From: Nocardia vulneris | GTDB taxonomy: Bacteria > Actinomycetota > Actinomycetes > Mycobacteriales > Mycobacteriaceae | Length of the DNA: 64,000 bases | NCBI RefSeq assembly: GCF_001613425.1 | Contig: NZ_BDCI01000001.1 | Span: 248,001 to 312,000 of the forward strand | Direction of reading: 5' to 3' | Shown here: in pieces, positions 42,051 to 50,761 of the stretch | Layout of the letters: the number at the start of each line of letters is the position of its first letter | Numbering within the stretch: position 1 is the stretch's first letter | The notes under the pieces: generated by a model | What the model was told of the DNA's origin: nothing | Seen by the model: only the letters and a program-made list of their open reading frames with translations | Database searches by the model: none | Program-made: the position numbers and the translations under genes

Positions 42051-43227
42051 CGAATTCGGCGTTCTCGTCGGGGTCCACCGACCGGCGGGTGAAACAGCGC
42101 AGCAGCAGGGTGTTGGTGAGCAGCGCGGCGAGGTCCTGCGGGGACTGATCGTCGGCGAACACGCCCGCGCCCTGGGCCTCGGTGAGGATCGGGACGAGGA
42201 GGCCGGGAAAATCGAGCTCGCGCCGGATCGAGATCAACCCGTCCTCCTCGGCGTAGGTGTCGTGCGCGACCGCCGCCATCAGCGCGTCCATGAACGCACG
42301 CTCGGTGGCGACCAGGCGGGCGCAGCGGACGAAGTGGCGGCGCACGATAGCGACCGCGTCGTAGCCGATCGCCGCATCGTCGGCGATATCGAGTCGCAGC
42401 GAGGCGTACGCGGGTTTCAGCGCGTCCAGGATGAGCTGCGTCTTGGTCGGGAAGATCCGTTTGGCCTTGTCCAGCGGGACCCGCGCCTCGGTCGCGATCG
42501 CCTCGATCCCGGTCAGGAAATAGCCGCGCTTGGTGAATTCGGTCCGGGCGGCGCTCAGCAATGCCGCGCGCGGTTCGCTCGGCAGGGCGGTCGGCAGGGC
42601 GGGTGCGGCGGCCAGCGCGGTGAGCGCGTCCTCGATGTGCTCGTGCCGCTGCTCGGTGTCCACCGCGACGTTCAGCACGCCGAGCACCGCCGCGGCGACG
42701 AGTTCGGCGGGTACCGCCGCCGGCTCGACCCGATGCCGGAGGAGAAAGCCCTCCAGCAGCGCGGACAACACCACGCAGAAGCTCTCCTTGGTGAGCGGTT
42801 TGCGCAGTGTCGCACCGGATTTGGCGAACAGCACCTCGAAGATCGCCAGGATCAGCTGATCGGTGTGCCGGTAGGTCGCCTGCACACCGCCGCGCGGTGC
42901 GGTCGGCGCGAGCGTGTGGGCGAGCAGCCTGGTCGTCGCACCCTGGTCCGAACAGGCGGCGTCGAAGTGGGTGACCACCAGTGCGCGGACCGCGCGGATG
43001 CGGTCGCCGTCCGCGGCGTCGAGCGCCTGTCGCGCACACTCGCAGACATCGGCCGTGCGCACCCTGGCGTCGTCGATCAGTTGGTCGAGCACCCGGACCA
43101 GGAACCGGGATTTGGTGGCGAACTTGCGGTAGAAGGTGGCGTTCGAGGAGTTCGCCCGGTCGATCACCTCCTCGATGCGCAGGCCGCCGTCCACTAGCTT
43201 GGCGGGCTGCTCGAGCAGCACCTGCAA
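42013..43227 (-). CDS. Double TetR-domain regulator
   Basis: A protein of about 404 residues formed by two TetR units in tandem, each ~200 residues. The first has the helix-turn-helix RIEEVIDRANSSNATFYRKF, the second GIEAIATEARVPLDKAKRIF near residue 245. A fused dimer could recognise two half-sites with one chain. The first start codon in frame is TTG 43227, but homologous-looking sequence continues 15 residues up. There, ATT at 43272 with AGGAG seven bases upstream is a possible rare start. The gene overlaps the hydrolase gene by 38 bases at its 3' end. Its targets may be that hydrolase or the ligase/E1 pair. Confidence 0.82.
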   Translation of the reverse strand: MQVLLEQPAKLVDGGLRIEEVIDRANSSNATFYRKFATKSRFLVRVLDQLIDDARVRTADVCECARQALDAADGDRIRAVRALVVTHFDAACSDQGATTRLLAHTLAPTAPRGGVQATYRHTDQLILAIFEVLFAKSGATLRKPLTKESFCVVLSALLEGFLLRHRVEPAAVPAELVAAAVLGVLNVAVDTEQRHEHIEDALTALAAAPALPTALPSEPRAALLSAARTEFTKRGYFLTGIEAIATEARVPLDKAKRIFPTKTQLILDALKPAYASLRLDIADDAAIGYDAVAIVRRHFVRCARLVATERAFMDALMAAVAHDTYAEEDGLISIRRELDFPGLLVPILTEAQGAGVFADDQSPQDLAALLTNTLLLRCFTRRSVDPDENAEFVSTLVLDGLRRR

Positions 43228-43506
43228 GCCGGCCCGGACGAGTTCGGTGGCCGCACGGTCATCGACGGGAATGAGTTTGCTCCTGACTGGCTGTCCCGCG
43301 GTCGCGAGACGCGGAGATGTCAGAGGGTTGATCCGGACACACCGGCGAGCCGTTACGCCGCATCTGAGAGTGATCGCTCTCGAGTGACGGCGATCGGTCC
43401 GCGCGCTGGCAGTGACGTGCGGATCATTGCGCGGTTACATAGGCGGTGCCCCCTTGGATTCGTTGTGTACCGGGGGATTTCGGATAGTGAAGCGAAGGAA
43501 CGAGCG

Positions 43507-43785
43507 ATGCGTACCGTGGCCGGAAACGAGAACGAACCGCAGCGTGCCGCGGCCGAGACCACTCCGTTGCTGAGTAGTCGCGAAACCCAGGTACTGCTCG
43601 CGTGGTTCCACGCGGACTCCAAGAATGTCGTTGCGACGCAGCTGTTCATCGCGCTCGGCACGGTGAACACGCACCTGTCCCGGATCAGGGACAAGTACGC
43701 GGCGGCAGGCCGGCCCGCGCCGACCAAAGCGGCGCTGGTGGCCCGCGCGCTGCAGGACGGCCTCATCGCTATCGATGATCTGTGA
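43507..43785 (+). CDS. Small LuxR-type (GerE) helix-turn-helix protein
   Basis: A 92-residue protein consisting of little more than a LuxR/GerE helix-turn-helix at about residues 22-85 (LLSSRETQVLLAWF, VATQLFIALGTVNTHLSRIR). It has no receiver or ligand domain. ATG 43507 with AAGGAACG upstream is preferred; the open frame above is not conserved-looking. It is divergent from the double-TetR gene across about 240-280 bases that hold both promoters. It could be an orphan regulator of the neighbouring TerD/FtsK cluster or of the hydrolase locus. Confidence 0.8.
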   Translation: MRTVAGNENEPQRAAAETTPLLSSRETQVLLAWFHADSKNVVATQLFIALGTVNTHLSRIRDKYAAAGRPAPTKAALVARALQDGLIAIDDL

Positions 43786-43797
43786 GCACCTCGTCTT

Positions 43798-44235
43798 TCA
43801 CTCGGTGATCGTCGCGCACTGCGCCGACATCGTCGCGGCGATATCGGTCGCGGTGAGTGTCGCCGACGTGCACGCGGCGAGATATTCGGCCCAGGAGCTC
43901 TCCTGCTCCACGAAGGCCTCGGACTGCGTTGTCGCACAGAAGAACTGAGCCGAGGCCACCTTGTCGTCCAGTCCGAAGACCACGTCGACGGCCACCTCGC
44001 GCTGCGCGGCGACCGTGATCGCGGCGATCGCCCGGCGGCCGATCACATGTTTGGCGTGCACCTTCGCCAAGGTGAGATCCCGGACCCGCGGCGTACTGAT
44101 CCCGACGACGTTGCCGTAGTGCCATCGGCGCCCCGCCTGCCCGCCCGCCTGGCCGGCGGCGGCGTGCACCGCGAGGATGAGCTCGCTCAGCGCCGCGGCG
44201 GCAACTGCCACCTCATACGTTTGTCGACGGTTCAC
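43798..44235 (-). CDS. Hypothetical protein next to the TerD/FtsK cluster
   Basis: A protein of about 145 residues that I do not recognise. It has an alanine-rich helical N-terminus (QTYEVAVAAAALSELILAVHAAAG) and a middle part with HAKHVIGRRAIAAI. The C-terminus is Ala/Thr-rich. No signal peptide or membrane segment is seen. GTG 44235 is a guess; a TTG at 44340 would add 35 residues. It reads in the same direction as the TerD/FtsK operon, 217 bases after its last gene, so membership is possible but unproven. Confidence 0.55.
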   Translation of the reverse strand: MNRRQTYEVAVAAAALSELILAVHAAAGQAGGQAGRRWHYGNVVGISTPRVRDLTLAKVHAKHVIGRRAIAAITVAAQREVAVDVVFGLDDKVASAQFFCATTQSEAFVEQESSWAEYLAACTSATLTATDIAATMSAQCATITE

Positions 44236-44451
44236 CTCGGTGCCCAAACCTTCCGCCTGCGGTCGCGTTGATAGTGGCCCGGCGACCGAGTTCAGAATAA
44301 ACAATGCCCTGGGAATTCCTTGGGCGCCGTTGGTCTGCAACGACGGTGCGGTCCTCGCCGGATGCCCGTTCCGTTTCGTCCGCTAACACTTGACGTTGTC
44401 ACGATTCGGCAACGTTGTCTGTCGGTCGAATGTCCGACACCGCCGCTCGGG

Positions 44452-44997
44452 TTATCGGGGACCGCGCCCCTCGGCGACCGGCGTCGGCAACCGCTCCAGG
44501 CCGGGCAGCGTGCCGAGCGGGATCGCTTGGGCGGCAACGAAGACATCGGCGAAACCCACCGGCACCCGCGCGCCGACCGTGCCGATACCGAACTGCCACG
44601 GCGGTCGCAGGGCGCCTTGCGGCCCGCTCACCCGCTTCGCGATCTGCGTGGTGGTGAAATCGGTGTCGCAGTGCGGGAAGCAGTGGACGGCGACCGCTGA
44701 TCCGTCGGGCCCGTCCAAGGCCATCCACATGATCGCACTGCGGCCCGGAAAGCAGCCGACATACGGCGATTCCGAGGCGAGCCGGGTGGTGTGGAAGGCC
44801 GGGGCCGCGTCGGCCAGTGCGGTGAAGCAGCGGCGGATATCACCGGGGCCATAGATCAGCAGGCTGAGCCCGGCCTGATCGAGCCCGATGAAGGTGGCCT
44901 GCTTGGGATTGCCCTCGTCGCGGGGATCGAGCAGCGCGACCCGCCCCGGTCCGGTGCTCGGGTGTGCGGTCCGCGGCCGGTGTCCGAACAGTGCCAT
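44452..44997 (-). CDS. Unknown protein, last gene of the TerD/FtsK operon
   Basis: A 181-residue soluble protein of unknown family. It has a mixed alpha/beta composition (QATFIGLDQAGLSLLIYG, SAIMWMALDGPDG) and a Pro/Arg-rich tail. It begins only three bases after the stop of the WXG100-like gene, so it is the closing gene of the operon. The position behind a WXG100-like gene is where type-VII systems often encode chaperone- or immunity-type proteins, but nothing in the sequence confirms that. Confidence 0.75.
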   Translation of the reverse strand: MALFGHRPRTAHPSTGPGRVALLDPRDEGNPKQATFIGLDQAGLSLLIYGPGDIRRCFTALADAAPAFHTTRLASESPYVGCFPGRSAIMWMALDGPDGSAVAVHCFPHCDTDFTTTQIAKRVSGPQGALRPPWQFGIGTVGARVPVGFADVFVAAQAIPLGTLPGLERLPTPVAEGRGPR

Positions 44998-45000
44998 CGC

Positions 45001-45264
45001 TCATCGCCCCTGGTAGCTCTGTAGGATCTGGATCTTCTTGTCCAAGTAGCGCTTCAACACATTCGCGTTGTTGTCGAACGTGGCAACCGAGCGCAGCACC
45101 TGTTCGAGATCACGCTCGAACTGGTCCTTCACGCTGTCGCGCCACTCGGCGCCACGCAGCGAGGAGCGCACCCGGGTGATCGCCTGATTGATCTCCCGCT
45201 GCGATCGATCGATATCGCCCTTGAGCTTCTTGAGCGAATCCGGGTTCGCCTGAATGGAACTCAT
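45001..45264 (-). CDS. WXG100/ESX-like small helical protein
   Basis: An 87-residue protein with the size and helix-turn-helix-hairpin pattern of WXG100 proteins: helix 1 MSSIQANPDSLKKLKGDIDR, a central Trp in GAEWRDSVKDQF where the classic motif is WxG, and helix 2 ending LDKKIQILQSYQGR. WXG100 proteins are small secreted substrates or structural partners of type-VII (ESX/Ess) systems powered by FtsK-like ATPases, and such an ATPase heads this operon. AAGGAG precedes the ATG. The Gly-to-Asp change in the motif is notable but known in distant members. Confidence 0.72.
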   Translation of the reverse strand: MSSIQANPDSLKKLKGDIDRSQREINQAITRVRSSLRGAEWRDSVKDQFERDLEQVLRSVATFDNNANVLKRYLDKKIQILQSYQGR

Positions 45265-45284
45265 CGTTTCTCCTTGTCGGGTTC

Positions 45285-45506
45285 TCAGTAGTTGGAGAGC
45301 TCGGTCAGCACGAAGTCGATGGCCATGTCGTAGGCGGTGAGCGCCTGTACGAACCGGCGTTCCTCGTCGGCCAGGGGTTGCAGTTTGCGCTCGGTCAGCC
45401 TGCGCAGCACCGTGTCGTGCCATACCTGGCCCGCGCGCTGCTCGGCCGCCGTCCTGGCGCGCCGGTTCGCGTCGAATTCATCTCTGGCCCGGCGTAATCG
45501 GCTCAT
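45285..45506 (-). CDS. Small helical protein of the TerD/FtsK operon
   Basis: A 73-residue highly charged helical protein, MSRLRRARDEFDANRRARTA through DEERRFVQALTAYDMAI, likely a coiled coil. No family is recognised. Its ATG overlaps the stop of the ParB-like gene (ATGA), and the WXG100-like gene follows 20 bases downstream. The size and helical nature are compatible with a second ESX-type partner or an adaptor. Confidence 0.7.
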   Translation of the reverse strand: MSRLRRARDEFDANRRARTAAEQRAGQVWHDTVLRRLTERKLQPLADEERRFVQALTAYDMAIDFVLTELSNY

Positions 45507-46408
45507 GCGTCCACCACCCTGGCCGGAATGCTCGCCAGGCCGAGCTCGCGCGCGATGGCGATCCGGTGGAAACCGTTGTGTACCGTGAAGCCGCCGTCGG
45601 GCCGCCGGCCGACCTGCAGGGCTTCGTCGCTGCCGAGGAACCATGTATAGGTATCCCCGTAGCTGCGCGCGCCGCAACGCCGCTCGTCCTGATCGCGGGC
45701 GCGGAAGTATTCGAGGTCCTTGCCGAGGCGCAGCGCCGGGACGATCACGGTGTGGAAGGCGTTGAGCGCCCACTCGAGATCGGACTTCGACACGTCGGCG
45801 GGCAGTGGTTCGGTGCCCCCGGTCTCGGCGGTGTCGAGCGCGGACAGCGGGATCATCGCGTAGCCGACCGGGAAGCCCGCGGGTGTATCGAGCGCGACGC
45901 GTTCGGTCGCCCCCGACGGGGCGGCCGGACCGCCGCCGGGGGCCGAGACCGCGGGCCCGTGACCGGCGGGCACCGTGCCCACGGCGGACGAGGCGCGGTT
46001 GTAGGCGTCCAGGTCCTTGGCGATGAGGCCGAGCAACTGCGTCGTCTCGAGGCTCAGCGCGACCCGTACTCGTGCGAATCGTCCTGCGGCCGCGGAGTAT
46101 TCGGCGGTGGCGGCCGTGTACATGCGCTCTGCCCGGTGCGCCGCGGCCAGGGCGCGCTCGGCGCGCTCGAGCGCCCTGCGGGGTGCGGAGCAGTCCGCGT
46201 CTTCGCTCCGGCAGCAGGCGTCGTAGGCGGCCTGCGCCTCGCGCAGCTTGCGCTCGCGTGCGCGGTTCTCCTGCGCGAGTTCCTGTTCGACCCGGCGCTG
46301 TGCGTAACCGGCGGTGCGCTCGCTGGATTCGACATCGCGCAGATACTTGTCGAGGTCGCGAGCGAGCTGCCGCACGACCTGCGGATCGTTGCGGGCGGTA
46401 TCAGCCAT
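45503..46408 (-). CDS. Coiled-coil protein with C-terminal ParB/sulfiredoxin-like domain
   Basis: A 301-residue protein. Residues 5-150 are a long charged coiled coil with a CCRSEDADC insertion, residues about 155-180 a Gly/Ala/Pro linker, and residues about 185-301 a globular domain ending in VHNGFHRIAIARELGLASIPARVV. This ending matches the ParB-N/sulfiredoxin-like superfamily, whose members are NTPases, nucleases or phosphotransferases. A helical N-terminus plus enzymatic C-terminus is the layout of type-VII polymorphic effectors. The start overlaps the end of the TerD-FtsK gene by eight bases. Effector status is inference. Confidence 0.75.
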   Translation of the reverse strand: MADTARNDPQVVRQLARDLDKYLRDVESSERTAGYAQRRVEQELAQENRARERKLREAQAAYDACCRSEDADCSAPRRALERAERALAAAHRAERMYTAATAEYSAAAGRFARVRVALSLETTQLLGLIAKDLDAYNRASSAVGTVPAGHGPAVSAPGGGPAAPSGATERVALDTPAGFPVGYAMIPLSALDTAETGGTEPLPADVSKSDLEWALNAFHTVIVPALRLGKDLEYFRARDQDERRCGARSYGDTYTWFLGSDEALQVGRRPDGGFTVHNGFHRIAIARELGLASIPARVVDA

Positions 46409-49400
46409 CGTGGCCGCACTCGGTTCGCAGCAGCAGGTCGAGCCATTCGGGTCCGGGATCGGCGAAGCGCCGGACGATATCGGTGCGGGCGTTGTCGTAA
46501 TCGTCCACCGCGAACTGGTTCGCGGTCAGGTTCGCCGCCACCTCGGAGTCGATCAGCACCCGGGAGTCGTCCTCGCTGGCCGGTCCGAGCACCTTGAACC
46601 CGAACTGGCGCAAACCATCCGGATCGATACGGCGCTGCAGCGAGGCGTACCGGTCGGCCCAGCCGACCACGTGCAGCCCGACCTCCGGTCCGTGCCGGAG
46701 CAGGCGGGCGAGTTTGGCGCTCTCGCTGTCCTCGTCGAAGGCGTCCGGGTTCAGCTCCCGGGCGCGGTGCAGCCCGACGAGGAACAGGACGCGCGCGGGC
46801 CCGTGGTATTCGTCGAGTTCGGTGCGCTCGGCAAGCTCGCTGAGCAGTGAGTCGAGCACATCGCCGAGTTTGCGCCGGTGGCAGGCCACCGCGCCCGCGG
46901 TGGTGAGCCGGGCGAACAGCGCTTCGCTGTGCTGCTCGATCGCGGCGAAATCGACGTACTCCACCCGGATGTCGGCCGCGCGCAGCACCGCGATCTGCAA
47001 TGCGAGGGTCGGCAGTGCGTTCGGATCGACCACGAGCAGGTTGTTGCCGGGTTCGCGGCCGAGCCGCAGGGCCAGCGGCGGATCCAGCGACATGGGCGCG
47101 CCCATCGGCAGCACCAGCGCGGCGCGGCGGTCGGATCGGGTGAAGATCTCCAGCGGGTAATCCTGCGGCGCGACCGCGATATCGCCCTCGAAAACCGCGG
47201 GGCGAGCGGTGAAACCGTGTACGTCGGCTTGCTCGCGCAACTGCGCGATCAGGGTCGCGCGCAGCTCGGCGGGCCAGTACGCGCATTGGAAGCGGTTGTT
47301 CGCCTCGGCCTGACCCGCGTGATCGTTGATGATGCCTTCGCCCGGTTTGGACAGCAGTTGCGCGTCGGCATTACCCTCCGCGAGCAGCTGTTCGGAATCC
47401 TGGACGGAACTGGCCAGCACCAGCCGGTTCGGAATCTGGTTGAGCGCCGTGCGGATCTTCTGCCCGCCACCGGACACCGACTGCGACGCCAGCAGCGTGT
47501 GCACCCCGAAGGCGCGGCCCTGCCGGATGATTCGATCGAGCAGCCCCGCGCCCCGGGTGGCGGTGGCGTCGTCCTGCTCGAGCAGCATGTGGAACTCGTC
47601 GATGATCAGCACAATGCGCGGCATCCGCTCGCCGGTGCTCTGCCGGTAGCGCCCGATCTCCATCTGTCCCTGCCCGGCGTTCTTGAACAACGCGGCGCGC
47701 CGGGCGATCTCGCTGTCCAGGCTCTCCAGCACGCTGATGCCGAAATCCCGGTTCGTCTCGATCGCAACGACTTTGGCGTGCGGCAGACCCGGCGTCGCAT
47801 ACGGCTTGAACTCGACGCCCTCCTTGAAATCGATCAGGTAGAACTCGACCTCGGCCGGCGAGTACTGCAGCGCGATCCCGAGGATGATCGAGTGCAGCAG
47901 CACCGATTTGCCCGAGCCGGTCCGCCCGCCGATCAACGCGCTCGACAGTGCGCCGGAGTCCAGGCGTAGCTCGGCGACGTCCGTGGCGCCCATCCGGCCG
48001 AAGCGCGCGACGACCCGATCGTCGACGCTCGACTGCCACCAGGTCGCCGGGTCGTGCGGATCGGCGATGATCTCCGGTGCCTGGGTGCCCCTGGCCACCG
48101 CGCGTTCCATCGCCTGCACGGCGAGTTCGTGCACGCGTTTCGGCGCGACCTGGGTGTCACCCGAGGTCGCGAGGCTGCGTTCGATATGCGCCAGCACCTC
48201 GGCCCGGACCTGATCCGACGGCAGCGGATACGGGCGCAGTCGCCAGTCGAGTTCGCCGCGGGTGACGTACTGGGCCGGTCGCACCCCCGTGGGCAGTTGC
48301 AGCCGCGCCACCAGCCCGGTGTCCTGGCGTCCGGTGAACGCGGTCGCGAGCGAATCGAGCGAGGTGGTGGCGGAATCCGTGGTGGCGGCGATCAAGACCC
48401 CCGCGCGGCGGCCGACGGTCGCCAGGCGTTCGAGGCGTTTGAGTGACTCGTCGTCGTACATCCGCCCGTCGCGGGTGAACGCGTGCGGATGATCGAACAG
48501 CAGCAGCAACCGGTAAGGCTCGGCGACCTCGCCCGCGGCCCGGTTGTAGGCGGTCAGGGTTTCGTGCGTGCCCTGCAGGTACTTCTGCGTGACGAACGCG
48601 ACGTGGTTCTCCAGCTCGGTGAGCAACTCGTTGACATTGTGTGAGCCCCAAACCTTTTGGCCGTAGATCTTTTCGCCCGCCTCGCCGACACCGTAGAGGA
48701 AGTTCATCGACGCGCCGACCTTCATCGGGTCGACCACATCGATCTTCAACCGGCCCGCGGGCAGTGTCGCGAGCATGTCCAAGGTCAGGTTCTCCACGAC
48801 CGCGGTCGAATCCGTGACGATCCCGCCGGTGTCGTCCAGATCGAGCAGCACCGGGATCGGGGGAGTCGAGTCCTCCAGCGGAAGGGTGAACGTGTGCTCG
48901 TGGTTGCCGCCCGGCGGTGCCGGGACCGTCAGCTCGGTGTGGATACGCGCCTGAGTCAGCCGAATCAGGCCGAGCGGGAAGACCATTCGGGTCGGCGGGG
49001 ACGGCGCGATGGTGGTCGCGTCCGCGACCGCCTGCCAGACGGGCGTGGCCTCGGCGGGGCACGGGGTGATCGCGCCGAGCTCGACGGCGACATACTGATC
49101 GGTCATGCGCGTGATCGCGACGCTCATCTGCCTGCGGAACTGGGCGAAGACGTCGGTGAACAGCTTGGCGGTCTTGTGCTGCGCGGTCAGTTCGGCGTCG
49201 CGGACCGCGGCGTCGTAGCGGCCGAGCACGGTCGCGGCGGTGTCGATCAGCTCCCGGCGTTGCTGCGCACGGCCGTTCGAGGTCACCCGGATCCCCGCGC
49301 CGCGCACCGCCTCGGTCGCCGCGGCCGCATCGATCAGCCAGTGCTCGGCCTTGACCTCCGGGTTGCTGCCGGAATAGCCGGGCCGCGGCGCCGGCTCGCG

Positions 49401-50519
49401 CTCATACCAGTTCGCCGGAAGCAGATTGGTGAACGCCTGCGTGCGATACTTGTGCAGCACGTCGCCTCGCACGGTTTCGTAGGCATTCCACAGCAATTCG
49501 CGATCCTGCGCCAGCTCGTGCTGAATCCGCTGCACCCCGTCGCTCGTCGACGGCATACTCGACACCGCATTCGTGACAACGGTGCGCAGCAACCGCGCGA
49601 TCGAAGCCGTAGCCTCCCCCTTGACCCGATCCGCCACCGGCGCAAGCTCGGTGCGCCGAGCCAGCACGGGAACCCTTGCCCCATCAAAGGTTTCACCCAC
49701 CGAGGTGTTCCCCTGCCACGCCGACCCCGAGACATACACCCCTGTGCGCGGTGACGGCGTTCGCGGGGGCGCGTCGGACGGCGACGACGCAGCAGCGGAG
49801 GCTGAGGCATGCACCTGGGGTGTTGCCGCGCCCGCCGCGGAAACCTCAGTGGCGGCGTGGCGCTCGGGCGCGCGCAGCCCGCGGCTACTGCGATCGCGAC
49901 GGTCTTTCGTGGTGGGCATTGCGCGGGCTGCCGGTGGCGCGGTCGGTGGCACCCCGGATGGAGACGGGGGAGCGGTGGCTGTGGGTGCGGGGCGGGTCTG
50001 TGGCGTGCCGTCGACTGCCTGTGTTCGGTCTGCTGCTGTGGTGGGCGGGGAGACGGTCGCGTCGAAGCCGAAATCGGCTGCTGCGCCGGGTAATCCGGAT
50101 TCGTAGCCCTGGCCGACGGCGCGGAGTTTCCACTGTCCGTTGCGGCGGTAGACCTCGCAGACGATGGTCGCGGTTTCCGCGGTGGCGGGGGGCATGGTGA
50201 AGGTTGCGGCGGTGGCGCCGGCGGGGCCGGTCACGGTGAGTTCGAGGGCGGGCAAGGGGGTGTCGGCGACTGTTGCCAGAACCACGATGCGCTGCACCGT
50301 GTTCGACACCGCGAGGAGGTCGAGGTGCACGGCCGATTCGGCGAAAGACACCGGCCCGGGGCCGGGGGAACCTCGGTGGCGGAAGTCGGTGGGGGTGGCG
50401 ACGCGGTCGTCGGCACCGAGCATCGCGACATACAGTGCGGGCGTGCCGGACTCGCTGCTGAGCCGCAGATCGACGGCCGTGCCGTGCAGCGGCGTGTTCT
50501 GTCCCTTCGCCAGCTGCAT
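46401..50519 (-). CDS. TerD domain fused to FtsK/EccC-type ATPase
   Basis: A 1372-residue protein. Residues 1-153 are a TerD domain ending in the family signature EVYRRNGQWKLRAVGQGY. The usual Ca2+-binding DxDxS acidic site is absent, with ALYVAMLGADD in its place. Residues about 155-290 are a Pro/Ala/Ser linker, and 290-470 are helical. FtsK/SpoIIIE-type modules follow: a first without a P-loop (about 560-800), a second with Walker A GGRTGSGKS at 864-872 and Walker B IIDEF at 972-976, and a third without a P-loop (about 1170-1372). This three-module layout recalls EccC of type-VII secretion. It heads an operon with ParB-like, small helical and WXG100-like proteins. No transmembrane segments are seen, unlike EccC. 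Confidence 0.87.
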   Translation of the reverse strand: MQLAKGQNTPLHGTAVDLRLSSESGTPALYVAMLGADDRVATPTDFRHRGSPGPGPVSFAESAVHLDLLAVSNTVQRIVVLATVADTPLPALELTVTGPAGATAATFTMPPATAETATIVCEVYRRNGQWKLRAVGQGYESGLPGAAADFGFDATVSPPTTAADRTQAVDGTPQTRPAPTATAPPSPSGVPPTAPPAARAMPTTKDRRDRSSRGLRAPERHAATEVSAAGAATPQVHASASAAASSPSDAPPRTPSPRTGVYVSGSAWQGNTSVGETFDGARVPVLARRTELAPVADRVKGEATASIARLLRTVVTNAVSSMPSTSDGVQRIQHELAQDRELLWNAYETVRGDVLHKYRTQAFTNLLPANWYEREPAPRPGYSGSNPEVKAEHWLIDAAAATEAVRGAGIRVTSNGRAQQRRELIDTAATVLGRYDAAVRDAELTAQHKTAKLFTDVFAQFRRQMSVAITRMTDQYVAVELGAITPCPAEATPVWQAVADATTIAPSPPTRMVFPLGLIRLTQARIHTELTVPAPPGGNHEHTFTLPLEDSTPPIPVLLDLDDTGGIVTDSTAVVENLTLDMLATLPAGRLKIDVVDPMKVGASMNFLYGVGEAGEKIYGQKVWGSHNVNELLTELENHVAFVTQKYLQGTHETLTAYNRAAGEVAEPYRLLLLFDHPHAFTRDGRMYDDESLKRLERLATVGRRAGVLIAATTDSATTSLDSLATAFTGRQDTGLVARLQLPTGVRPAQYVTRGELDWRLRPYPLPSDQVRAEVLAHIERSLATSGDTQVAPKRVHELAVQAMERAVARGTQAPEIIADPHDPATWWQSSVDDRVVARFGRMGATDVAELRLDSGALSSALIGGRTGSGKSVLLHSIILGIALQYSPAEVEFYLIDFKEGVEFKPYATPGLPHAKVVAIETNRDFGISVLESLDSEIARRAALFKNAGQGQMEIGRYRQSTGERMPRIVLIIDEFHMLLEQDDATATRGAGLLDRIIRQGRAFGVHTLLASQSVSGGGQKIRTALNQIPNRLVLASSVQDSEQLLAEGNADAQLLSKPGEGIINDHAGQAEANNRFQCAYWPAELRATLIAQLREQADVHGFTARPAVFEGDIAVAPQDYPLEIFTRSDRRAALVLPMGAPMSLDPPLALRLGREPGNNLLVVDPNALPTLALQIAVLRAADIRVEYVDFAAIEQHSEALFARLTTAGAVACHRRKLGDVLDSLLSELAERTELDEYHGPARVLFLVGLHRARELNPDAFDEDSESAKLARLLRHGPEVGLHVVGWADRYASLQRRIDPDGLRQFGFKVLGPASEDDSRVLIDSEVAANLTANQFAVDDYDNARTDIVRRFADPGPEWLDLLLRTECGHDG

Positions 50520-50761
50520 CGTGACTCCTTCTGCGCGCGTCCGGATCCGCGGACACCACCTAGTTGTTCTTGCCGATTATCGGGTGGCGGCACCCCCGCT
50601 GGCTGTCCGCTGAACAGCGGACAACGCTGCCGACCAGGGCATTTCGGCACCACTCTGTCCGGCGATCGACCGACACCGGCGCCCGCGCGCACCCCATAGC
50701 ATCGAGACATGAAAGCGCGGCCGCCGAACACCCGGCCCGTGCGCGCACCCGAGGGGAACGC

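Noticed and set aside
44452..50519. Calling the TerD/FtsK operon a standard ESX type-VII secretion locus
   Set aside because: EccB, EccD, EccE, mycosin and PE/PPE genes are absent and the ATPase has no membrane helices. Only the FtsK-WXG100 combination is shared.
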